Shown piece after piece: positions 1 through 4,818 of a stretch of 6,997 nucleotides of DNA (position 1 is its first letter; each line of letters begins with the position of its first letter). Below the pieces are notes generated by a model that was given only the letters and a program-made list of their open reading frames with translations, had not been told where the DNA came from and did not search any database. This DNA is from Candidatus Aenigmatarchaeota archaeon. Its GTDB lineage: Archaea; Aenigmatarchaeota; Aenigmatarchaeia; GW2011-AR5. The stretch spans positions 1 to 6,997 of the forward strand of contig JACQIE010000047.1 of NCBI GenBank assembly GCA_016198645.1, in the 5' to 3' direction. Both the position numbers and the translations under genes were made by a program.

Positions 1-2
1 AT

Positions 3-1181
3 ACAGGAAACGTCCGCGAGGTCGCCATGCGCTAGCTCAAGGAGCAGGCGAAAGAACTGAATAAAGAAAAGTTTGAATTTGCATTCGTAATGGACAGGCT
101 AAAGGAAGAGAGAGAACGCGGTCTCACGATAGACATCATGCACCAGCGTTTCGACACTCCAAAATATTACTTCACCATGATAGACGCTCCCGGCCATCGT
201 GACTTCGTCAAGAACATGATTACCGGTACGTCTCAGGCAGACGGCGCTATATTAGTAGTGTCCGCCAAGGAAGGCATACAGGACCAGACCAAGGAGCACG
301 CTTACCTCGCCAAAGTTCTGGGCGTGCCGCAAATGGTAGTTGCAATCAACAAAATGGACGCCATGAACTGGGAAGAATCCAAATACAACGAAACGCGCGA
401 CGCGGTAAAGAAGCTGCTTAGCGGCGTGGGCTACAAGGTCGACTCAATCCAGTTCGTTCCCACTGCCGGATATCTCGGCGAGAACGTCGCCAAGAAATCG
501 GACAAGATGCCGTGGTACAAGGGCCCGTGCATCGTTGAAGTGCTTGACAGCTTCGTAGTGCCTGCGCAACCCATTGATAAACCGCTGCGCATACCCATAC
601 AGGACGTGTATTCCATCAGCGGAATAGGCGTGGTGCCTGTCGGGCGCGTGGAAACGGGCATACTGAAAGCCAACGACAAGGTTATCTTCATGCCCTCCAA
701 CGTTCAGGGCGAAGTGAAGACCATAGAAATGCACCATGAGCAGGTCACCGAAGCGCGGCCGGGCGACAACATCGGCTTCAGCGTGAGAGGCGTGGACAAG
801 AAAGCCGTGAAGCGCGGCGATGTGGCATGCCACGTTGACAGCATGGCAAAACCCGTCAAGGAGTTCACGGCGCAAATCGTCGTCCTCAACCATCCGAGCG
901 TCATGAGCAAGGGCTACACGCCCGTGTTCCACATCAATACGTCTCAGGTAGCCTGCACGGTTATCGAGATAGTCAAGAAAATTGACCCGAAGACCGGCGC
1001 TGTGGCACAGGAGCATCCCGACTTCATCAAAACCGGCGACGTGGCAGTGATAAAAGTGAAGCCCACGAAACCGATGATAATCGAGAAGCAATCCGTTATG
1101 CCCGACATGGCGAAGTTCGCCATCCGCGACATGGGGCAGACCGTCGCTGCAGGAATCTGCATCGACACCGTCATTGAGTAA
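3..1181 (+). CDS. tuf: Translation elongation factor EF-1 alpha (aEF-1A), partial at left edge, with an in-frame TAG
   Basis: GTPase that delivers aminoacyl-tRNA to the ribosomal A site in the cytoplasm. The switch I/G2 region (ERGLTID) is at 114-134, G3 DAPGH at 183-197, and G4 NKMD at 348-359. The usual G5 Ser-Ala is replaced by PTAGY (about 462-476). Beta-barrel domains 2 and 3 follow and end in the family-typical GQTVAAG near the C-terminus. The frame is open leftward to the window edge, and codons 3-32 and 36-89 read as the conserved helix before switch I. Roughly 30 N-terminal residues, including the P-loop, therefore lie outside the window. A TAG at 33-35 breaks this helix where Glu, Gln or Lys would be expected. 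The ATG at 90 is an internal Met, not a credible start, because starting there removes the P-loop. Family identity is certain; whether the copy is intact is not. TAA stop at 1179-1181. Confidence 0.93.
33..35 (+). other. In-frame amber codon inside EF-1A
   Basis: Reading in the EF-1A frame, the residues are [10 protein letters not shown], then TAG, then [15 protein letters not shown]. Both flanks match the family and are in the same frame, so this is a single-codon interruption and not a frameshift. One base change from GAG, CAG or AAG would produce it. Possible causes are an assembly or read error, a real nonsense mutation, or TAG decoded as an amino acid. The window holds no pyrrolysine gene or suppressor tRNA to decide between them. 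Confidence 0.9.
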
Positions 1182-1186
1182 AAGGG

Positions 1187-1211
1187 TTTTTGCTTTTCTT
1201 TTTTCTGCTTT
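1187..1211 (+). terminator. T-rich terminator after EF-1A
   Basis: Just after the EF-1A stop the plus strand is a nearly uninterrupted series of T runs (T5, T4, T6, T3). Archaeal RNA polymerase terminates on such runs without needing a hairpin, and I see no strong stem here. It separates EF-1A from the following small gene, which has its own TATA-like box. Confidence 0.6.
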
Positions 1212-1226
1212 GTCATCCGCTCCTTA

Positions 1227-1235
1227 TTTATATTT
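1227..1235 (+). promoter_or_regulatory. TATA-like box for the zinc-ribbon gene
   Basis: TTTATATTT is centred about 24 nt before the ATG at 1254. Archaeal transcription starts about 25 nt downstream of the TATA centre, so the message would be leaderless or nearly so. This agrees with the absence of a Shine-Dalgarno sequence before the ATG. Confidence 0.5.
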
Positions 1236-1253
1236 TTCTCCCAAACCATTCAA

Positions 1254-1481
1254 ATGGTGTACCTCAGCCCGACAAACAGGGAGGCGCGCTTCTGGCTCAA
1301 AGGCTGCCCGAGAGACAACGGCGATCTTTATTTTGACAGGGATATGTATGGTCCCTTCGTGTCCTGCCTTCAGTGCGGATACTATCTCACGGACAACCAG
1401 ATGCGCGTGTTGATGTCGCTAGGCACGTTGCGTGAGCAGCCACACGCATATTCACCGCAAGAAAACGGCAACCGCAATTAG
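1254..1481 (+). CDS. Small degenerate zinc-ribbon protein
   Basis: 75-residue protein. The centre reads CPRDNGDLYFDRDMYGPF (residues 18-35) followed by CLQCGYY (38-44). This is the layout of small archaeal zinc ribbons: a C-x2-C knuckle, an acidic/aromatic hairpin, then a second C-x2-C. Here the second cysteine of the first knuckle is Asp21, leaving Cys18, Cys38 and Cys41 as ligands, with Asp21 as a possible fourth. Residues 46-60 could form one helix, and the tail is polar. A TATA-like box about 24 nt upstream and the terminator before it suggest an independent, leaderless gene. It ends TAG immediately followed by TAA, and the TAG lies within the first bases of the downstream repeat. The function is unknown; nucleic-acid binding is a guess from the fold. 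The overlapping plus-frame at 1174-1413 shows no family features. Confidence 0.7.
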   Translation: MVYLSPTNREARFWLKGCPRDNGDLYFDRDMYGPFVSCLQCGYYLTDNQMRVLMSLGTLREQPHAYSPQENGNRN

Positions 1482-1541
1482 TAAATAATCCCGCCACACG
1501 GTGTATGATACACCACTGTGTATCAAGTTGCTCGTGGCGGG
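1480..1541 (+). repeat. Structured intergenic repeat, copy A (5' hairpin part)
   Basis: Begins with agtaaataatcccgccac (1480-1497), which is identical to 3228-3245. The last eight bases (1490-1497) pair perfectly with gtggcggg (1534-1541). Inside, gatacac (1507-1513) pairs with gtgtatc (1518-1524) around the loop cact. The result is a closed two-part stem structure starting at the stop codon of the preceding gene. Bases matching copy B continue past the stem (cgggc..tt..g..aag..gaaa..actc). It could be a 3' processing or termination element, a non-coding RNA, or a non-autonomous mobile repeat. Confidence 0.7.
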
Positions 1542-1587
1542 CGTTTAGTAAGGAAAGGACTCTTCGCCAGTGATTTTTAGCGGCGCG

Positions 1588-1711
1588 GGCTCGTTTTCGA
1601 TTTTATTACGAGGAATTAAAATATTCCTCGTATACCCAAGTAGTGAAAGTCTTTGTTGTACTTGTTTACAGTTTAATTAGGGAATAGCACACTAACCCGC
1701 CATTATCTCAT
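1588..1711 (+). repeat. Intergenic repeat, copy A (3' part) with an internal hairpin
   Basis: Blocks shared with copy C in the same order are ggctcgttttcg (1588-1599 and 4695-4706), cttgttta (1661-1668 and 4713-4720), and acactaacccgcc (1689-1701 and 4733-4745). The last block extends as an imperfect match over 1685-1711 and 4729-4755. Between the first two blocks copy A has about 50 extra bases. These include a perfect 10-bp inverted repeat, tacgaggaat (1607-1616) and attcctcgta (1623-1632), with a 6-nt loop. No coding sequence is supported here. The rest of the 1482-1832 gap holds only the rpsJ promoter region. Confidence 0.55.
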
Positions 1712-1797
1712 CCACCCGCTAAAGACGAGTGGTTTTCAATATGCGGATTGTAAAGGAACGGAAATCCATCCTGCATCAAACCCGCGGAATATCAGAC

Positions 1798-1805
1798 TTT
1801 TAAGC
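1798..1805 (+). promoter_or_regulatory. TATA-like box for rpsJ
   Basis: TTTTAAGC sits about 31 nt before the uS10 ATG. It shares TAAGCTT with the ndk promoter. Expected initiation is near 1826, giving a very short leader. The bases before the ATG (agggattgtt) hold at most a weak Shine-Dalgarno match. Confidence 0.4.
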
Positions 1806-1832
1806 TTAACCAGTAATGTAATAGGGATTGTT

Positions 1833-2159
1833 ATGCAGACCGCGCGGGTAAAACTGACTGGAAGGCAGCCTGATACTCTTGACAAGATTTGTTCGGAGAT
1901 AAAAGATATGTCAGAGAAGCTCGGCGTGTCCGTGTCCGGGCCGATACCAATGCCCACGAAGAAGCTGCGCGTTCCCGTGATGAAGACGCCCTGCGGCGAC
2001 GGCATGCACCGCGGCGGAGGCGGGGGCAACTGGGAAACGTGGGAGTTGCGCGTTCACAAGCGCATTCTGGACATAGGCGCCAGTGACCGTGTTCTCCGCC
2101 AGATAACTCGAATACGAATCCCGCGTGACGTCAATATTGAGATTGAACTGACGGACTGA
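1833..2159 (+). CDS. rpsJ: Small ribosomal subunit protein uS10 (S10)
   Basis: Component of the head of the 30S subunit. The 108 residues follow the archaeal/eukaryotic S10 pattern: a first strand ARVKLTG (4-10), a helix (14-30), PIPMPTKKLRVPV (37-49), TPCG (52-55), the long-hairpin segment WETWELRVHKRILDI (67-81), and the C-terminal strand IEIEL (102-106). Between TPCG and WETWE, where homologues usually run straight on (TPCGEGSKTW-like), there is an extra MHRGGGGGN stretch (58-66) with five consecutive glycines. In many archaea rpsJ directly follows the EF-1A gene. Here they are 651 bp apart, with a small gene and a repeat between, and rpsJ has its own TATA-like box. Stop TGA. Confidence 0.97.
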   Translation: MQTARVKLTGRQPDTLDKICSEIKDMSEKLGVSVSGPIPMPTKKLRVPVMKTPCGDGMHRGGGGGNWETWELRVHKRILDIGASDRVLRQITRIRIPRDVNIEIELTD

Positions 2160-2168
2160 TTCTTTAGT

Positions 2169-2174
2169 AAAAAA
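2169..2174 (-). terminator. T6 run after the small minus-strand ORF
   Basis: Read on the minus strand, six consecutive T directly follow the TGA stop (2177-2175) of the small minus-strand ORF. In archaea such a run can end transcription by itself. Its exact placement modestly supports the ORF being expressed. No hairpin accompanies it. Confidence 0.4.
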
Positions 2175-2414
2175 TCAAATGTATTTATCAAAGATTGCGT
2201 CCAGATTTTTTCGCAGCATGATAAAATAATCCTGTGGTATTTGAGTCGTACTCGCTTCCGTGAAATCTACATATCTGTAGTGCCACTCTGCATCATGATA
2301 TAAGCATTCTTGTGAATGTCGCAAAATGTCTACCACATGGTTTCTGGAATTCAATTCTTGATACATCTTCCATTGAACGTCTTTAGTAGAAGCGTTCAAA
2401 TATCTATCTTCCAT
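2175..2414 (-). CDS. Hypothetical 79-residue protein
   Basis: Not recognised. The ORF fills almost the whole gap between uS10 and the methyltransferase gene and is transcribed against both. Its composition is protein-like: charged and aromatic, no low-complexity stretch, one Cys (37), several His and Tyr, and no membrane segment. The C-terminal part (YFIMLRKNLDAIFDKYI) would make a good amphipathic helix. The region is visibly more AT-rich than its neighbours, which hints at later acquisition or weak constraint. In favour: full use of the gap, and a T6 run immediately after the TGA stop. Against: no Shine-Dalgarno, no clear minus-strand TATA box upstream, and a start overlapping the methyltransferase promoter. 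An internal ATG 17 codons in is an alternative start. Confidence 0.42.
   Translation of the reverse strand: MEDRYLNASTKDVQWKMYQELNSRNHVVDILRHSQECLYHDAEWHYRYVDFTEASTTQIPQDYFIMLRKNLDAIFDKYI
2398..2404 (+). promoter_or_regulatory. TATA-like box for the NSUN-type methyltransferase gene
   Basis: AAATATC is centred about 24 nt before the ATG at 2424, which predicts a leaderless transcript. It supports choosing 2424 as the start over the upstream in-frame ATG at 2316. The 36 residues added by 2316 are unlike the family and overlap the small minus-strand ORF. Confidence 0.45.
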
Positions 2415-2423
2415 TCTAGTTCA

Positions 2424-3236
2424 ATGCAAATCCCCGAAAAGCTGCGCGCCCGCCTGAAGAAGCTGGGCATTGACGAAAGCATTTACGAAATGCGCTCCCG
2501 TAAATGCGTTCTTTCCCGCGCCGCCGGAGAGAGAGTGCCGTGGTGCGATGACGCGCATTACGTAGATGAAAATTATGACGGAGCGTTAAAGTTTGACCCT
2601 GTTTCCCTCGTGCCGTGCCTCGCGCTTGAGCCGAATAATGATGATAAAATACTGGACATGTGCGCCGCTCCGGGGACCAAGACGTTTATTTTGTCGTTTC
2701 TGGCGCCTAAAGCGAAGATTACTGCCAACGACATAAATCCCCGCCGAGTGATGCGCCTGCGTGCCAACGCGATAAAATACGGCATGAACTGCGAGATAAC
2801 GAACGTTTCCGGCCGATTGCTGACGGGAAGCTACGATAAAATTCTCGTTGACGCCCCGTGCAGCGGCGAAGGTATGATAAACAAGAAAGACAAGCTCTTC
2901 CGCCACTGGAGCGAGAAGAGGATAAAGTTTCTGGCGAAGAAGCAGAAGAAGCTGATAAAGCACGCTTTCGCGCTGCTGAAGGAACGCGGCATTCTCGTTT
3001 ATTCAACGTGCACCTTCTCGCCGGAAGAGAACGAGGGCGCCGTGGATTTCCTTCTGAAGAAGAATAAAAACGCCGTGATTGAAGAGATAAACGTCCCGGT
3101 GAAGCACGCATCGGGCGTCACGACGTGGGACAAAAGCTACGACGGGCGCGTCGCATCGTGCGCACGCATATATCCGCAGCACAACGGCACTGGTGGGTTC
3201 TTTGTCGCGAAGATACGGAAGACGAGCAGTAAATAA
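2424..3236 (+). CDS. NOL1/NOP2/Sun (NSUN) family RNA cytosine-C5 methyltransferase
   Basis: S-adenosylmethionine-dependent enzyme that makes 5-methylcytosine in tRNA or rRNA. The 270 residues carry the family motifs in order: FDPVSLVPCLAL (57-68), the SAM loop DMCAAPGTKT (78-87), the ribose-binding acid in NDIN (102-105), motif IV DAPCSGEG (143-150) with Cys146, and motif VI STCTFSPEENE (194-204) with Cys196. In this family the motif VI cysteine attacks C6 and the motif IV cysteine releases the product; both are present. The C-terminus GGFFVAKI is typical. There is no PUA domain, as in the short archaeal Trm4-like enzymes. The target base cannot be read from sequence. The longer frame starting at 2316 is rejected because its extra residues are not family-like. 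TAA stop, within the exact 18-bp repeat that starts element B. Confidence 0.93.
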   Translation: MQIPEKLRARLKKLGIDESIYEMRSRKCVLSRAAGERVPWCDDAHYVDENYDGALKFDPVSLVPCLALEPNNDDKILDMCAAPGTKTFILSFLAPKAKITANDINPRRVMRLRANAIKYGMNCEITNVSGRLLTGSYDKILVDAPCSGEGMINKKDKLFRHWSEKRIKFLAKKQKKLIKHAFALLKERGILVYSTCTFSPEENEGAVDFLLKKNKNAVIEEINVPVKHASGVTTWDKSYDGRVASCARIYPQHNGTGGFFVAKIRKTSSK

Positions 3237-3350
3237 TCCCGCCACTAAGACGCACAACTGTGCGTTTGACTCAACGGGCATTGTGAAAGAGAAAAGAACT
3301 CCTAAGAACGGTTCGGTTTTTGGCAGCGGATTCGTTTACGGCTTTACTTG
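3228..3350 (+). repeat. Structured intergenic repeat, copy B
   Basis: Starts with the same 18 bases as copy A (3228-3245), overlapping the last codons and TAA of the methyltransferase gene. An inner stem acgcac (3250-3255) pairs with gtgcgt (3260-3265) around the loop aact, and outer cccg (3238-3241) pairs with cggg (3275-3278). Relative to copy A two inner base pairs are changed on both sides. Homology continues with cgggc..ttg.gaaag.gaaaagaactcc. Near the end cggctttacttg (3339-3350) is identical to copy C at 4705-4716. No coding role is visible. Confidence 0.7.
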
Positions 3351-3765
3351 CCACCGTAGAACCGTTGAGACATGGAACGCGCGTCAACCCCTGTAAAAGT
3401 GCCGGTATTCATCGTGCGTTCCAAGGACGACACAACATCCAAAGGATGCACTCCGTAATAAAAATCAGCCTGTGCCAGGTTAGGAAATAATTCCCTCAAT
3501 GAAATTATGTTGATACTCCCTTTAACCAGCGTCATAGTATCCTCATGAGGCGCTAACGGTGGATATGACAATTCCCGCACTATGTGGACTCTGGAGCTAT
3601 CGGGACGGAATGGCAATCCGCAGGCTCTCCTCCTGCTTCCTTAATGGTTTTGCACGCCGTATTTGTCCTGTTCGCATATCTGACATTATCAGGCACGATT
3701 TGGTCCATGTGCACCAGCCATAACACATATTTATTCTGCATTTGTATGCCCATGATAAGCCACAA
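3344..3765 (-). pseudogene. Possible small minus-strand gene split over two frames
   Basis: Two overlapping minus-strand frames together span this stretch. The upstream one runs from TTG 3765 or ATG 3753 to TAG at 3582-3580, about 57-61 residues (QMQNKYVLWLVHMDQIVPD ... KEAGGEPAD). The downstream one runs from TTG 3616 to TAA at 3346-3344, 90 residues (VHIVRELSYPPLAPHED ... LRELFPNLAQADFYYGVHP). Both have ordinary protein composition. One missing base near 3600-3620 would join them into a chain of about 140 residues. I recognise no family. The shared TATATA at 3777-3782 could serve ATG 3753 as a leaderless start. The end runs into repeat B, so the tail may not be native. It may be a decayed gene, two small genes, or chance ORFs. 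The rest of the 3237-3814 gap holds repeat B and the ndk promoter. Confidence 0.3.
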
Positions 3766-3776
3766 ATAGAGGAATC

Positions 3777-3782
3777 TATATA
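3777..3782 (+). promoter_or_regulatory. TATA box for ndk
   Basis: TATATA, in the context ctatataagcttta, lies 33-38 nt before the ndk ATG. Expected initiation is near 3805, leaving a leader of about 10 nt. The leader contains gtgat (3807-3811), which could pair with the archaeal 16S rRNA 3' end but only 3 nt before the start codon. The hexamer is palindromic and could also drive the minus-strand ORF beginning at 3753. Confidence 0.6.
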
Positions 3783-3814
3783 AGCTTTATTCGGAATATT
3801 CTGAAAGTGATATT

Positions 3815-4240
3815 ATGGAACGCACTCTAATAATATTAAAACCGGACGCGGTGAAGCGTGGGCTGGAAAAAGATATAGTGAAACGCTACGAGAAAGCCGG
3901 GCTGAAGCAGGTCGCCCGTAAAGAGTTGAGCGCTTCCGTGGCGCTTCTCCGCGCTCATTACTCAACGCATGTCGACAAGCCGTTCTACCCGAACTTGGAA
4001 AAATTCATGGCATCCGGCACTGTCGTGGCGATGGTCTTTGAAGGCAAGGATGCCGTTGCCGCCGGGCGAAAAGTAACCGGTGCTACGAAACCCGCTGACG
4101 CCGAGAAAGGAACGGTGCGCGGCGATTTCCGCGACGCCTCGCTCACGGGCGAGGACGCCATAACGAAGAACATGGTCCACGCCTCCGCCACGAAGGAAGA
4201 AGCCGAGAAAGAGATAAAATTGTGGTTCGGTAAACTATGA
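3815..4240 (+). CDS. ndk: Nucleoside diphosphate kinase
   Basis: Transfers the gamma phosphate of ATP to other (deoxy)nucleoside diphosphates through a phosphohistidine, keeping GTP, CTP and UTP supplied in the cytoplasm. The 141 residues match normal length. Landmarks are the N-terminal ERTLIILKPDAVKRGL (2-17) with Lys9, the mobile-helix region AHYSTHVDKPFYPNL (47-61), SGTVVAMVFEG (67-77), Arg85 before TGATKP (88-93), GTVRGDF (99-105), and the active-site NMVHASA (119-125) with catalytic His122. All expected catalytic residues are present. Start supported by the TATA box 33-38 nt upstream. Its TGA overlaps the ATG of the next gene by 4 nt (ATGA), so the two are probably co-transcribed and translationally coupled. 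Confidence 0.97.
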   Translation: MERTLIILKPDAVKRGLEKDIVKRYEKAGLKQVARKELSASVALLRAHYSTHVDKPFYPNLEKFMASGTVVAMVFEGKDAVAAGRKVTGATKPADAEKGTVRGDFRDASLTGEDAITKNMVHASATKEEAEKEIKLWFGKL

Positions 4241-4587
4241 TAAGCGCCACGCCCGTGCGCCGGCTGGCGTTTGACCTGTTTCTCTTCACGCTTGGCATTG
4301 CCGCGCTTGTTTCGTTCTACATGGACAACGCGATATTGACGGCATTGCTGCTTATCAACTGGGCAGCGATACTTTCCGTTTGGCGGAGGAAAGGCGACGC
4401 GTATTTCCTGCTTATTGGCGCCGCCATGGGCGCAGCAGCCGAAATAACGGCAATCCACTATGGCGCGTGGCAGTATGCGAATCCAAGCTTCTTCGGCATT
4501 CCGCTTTGGCTGCCCATAGCATGGGGAATAATCGCCGTGTTGATTAGGAGGATAGCCGAGTCTGTTTCCGAGATAACGGCGCGATGA
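4237..4587 (+). CDS. Four-helix integral membrane protein of unknown function
   Basis: 116 residues with four hydrophobic segments, about 10-29, 31-49, 54-75 and 85-103. Positive residues before the first (RR at 8-9), in the middle loop (RRK at 50-52) and after the last (RR at 104-105) place both termini and the 50-52 loop on the cytoplasmic side. The conserved-looking stretch is E69, HYGAWQY (74-80), NP (82-83) and GIPLWLPIAWG (87-97). Its Glu, Trp, Tyr and Pro residues at the helix 3/4 junction look like a small functional pocket. I do not recognise the family with confidence. It overlaps ndk by 4 nt, so it should be made from the same message. The frame is well constrained and ends TGA. 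A nucleotide- or phosphate-related role is only suggested by position. Confidence 0.8.
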   Translation: MISATPVRRLAFDLFLFTLGIAALVSFYMDNAILTALLLINWAAILSVWRRKGDAYFLLIGAAMGAAAEITAIHYGAWQYANPSFFGIPLWLPIAWGIIAVLIRRIAESVSEITAR

Positions 4588-4637
4588 ATGCATTGAGAGT
4601 TGTTAATAATACCGTTGGCGAAGGATGTGCGGCAAAA

Positions 4638-4676
4638 GCGAAGCTGTTAAGCAGTTGTGTCTTTGAACAACTTCGC
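4638..4676. repeat. Imperfect hairpin between convergent genes
   Basis: gcgaagctgtt (4638-4648) pairs with aacaacttcgc (4666-4676) with one mismatch and a 17-nt loop. An alternative smaller stem, agttgt with acaact, uses the 3' arm. It lies in the gap between the membrane-protein gene and thiI, just before repeat C, and may help termination from either side. It has no T run. Confidence 0.4.
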
Positions 4677-4817
4677 ATCATACACCATGTGGCTGGCTCG
4701 TTTTCGGCTTTACTTGTTTATCGTTCAGTAGAACACTAACCCGCCTTTGTCTCCTTTCGCAACGTACAACTATGCGTCCAATAACTTCTGTGGATTTCGT
4801 AACACAGTTTAGTGAAA
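4677..4817 (+). repeat. Structured intergenic repeat, copy C (rearranged)
   Basis: Shares with copy A, in the same orientation, ggctcgttttcg, cttgttta and acactaacccgcc, and with copy B cggctttacttg (4705-4716). Downstream lies a weaker version of the inner hairpin, acgtac (4764-4769), aact, atgcgt (4774-4779): one wobble and one mispair, with the same ACT loop. In reverse orientation, 4677-4696 matches 1490-1509 of copy A at 18 of 20 positions. The last part, tagtgaaagt, recurs in copy A near 1642 and reaches the thiI stop. The copy therefore looks like a mosaic. It fills most of the 231-bp gap between the convergent genes; no gene is supported in that gap. Confidence 0.5.
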
Positions 4818-4818
4818 G

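Noticed and set aside
90..92. ATG at 90 as the EF-1A start
   Set aside because: It is the Met of the family motif before the switch I region. Conserved EF-1A sequence continues upstream in frame, and starting here would remove the P-loop.
444..1091. Long minus-strand ORF (215 codons) inside EF-1A
   Set aside because: It is antisense to a highly conserved gene. The His/Arg/Val-rich translation is typical of a shadow frame, and it shows no motif.
1480..1541. Copy A hairpin as a tRNA gene
   Set aside because: It has two stacked stems but no cloverleaf, no T-loop GGTTCRANNCC and no D-arm consensus. The ggttcgg near 3310 also lacks a surrounding T-arm.
2316..2423. N-terminal extension of the methyltransferase from ATG 2316
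   Set aside because: The extra 36 residues are unlike the family, lie in an AT-rich segment with an opposing ORF, and include the TATA-like box that fits a start at 2424.
3003..3281. Minus-strand ORF across the methyltransferase end and repeat B
   Set aside because: Antisense to the conserved motif VI region; composition and position suggest chance.
1480..4817. The repeats as a CRISPR array
   Set aside because: Copies are kilobases apart, differ in length, are separated by genes, and have no regular spacers. No cas gene is present.
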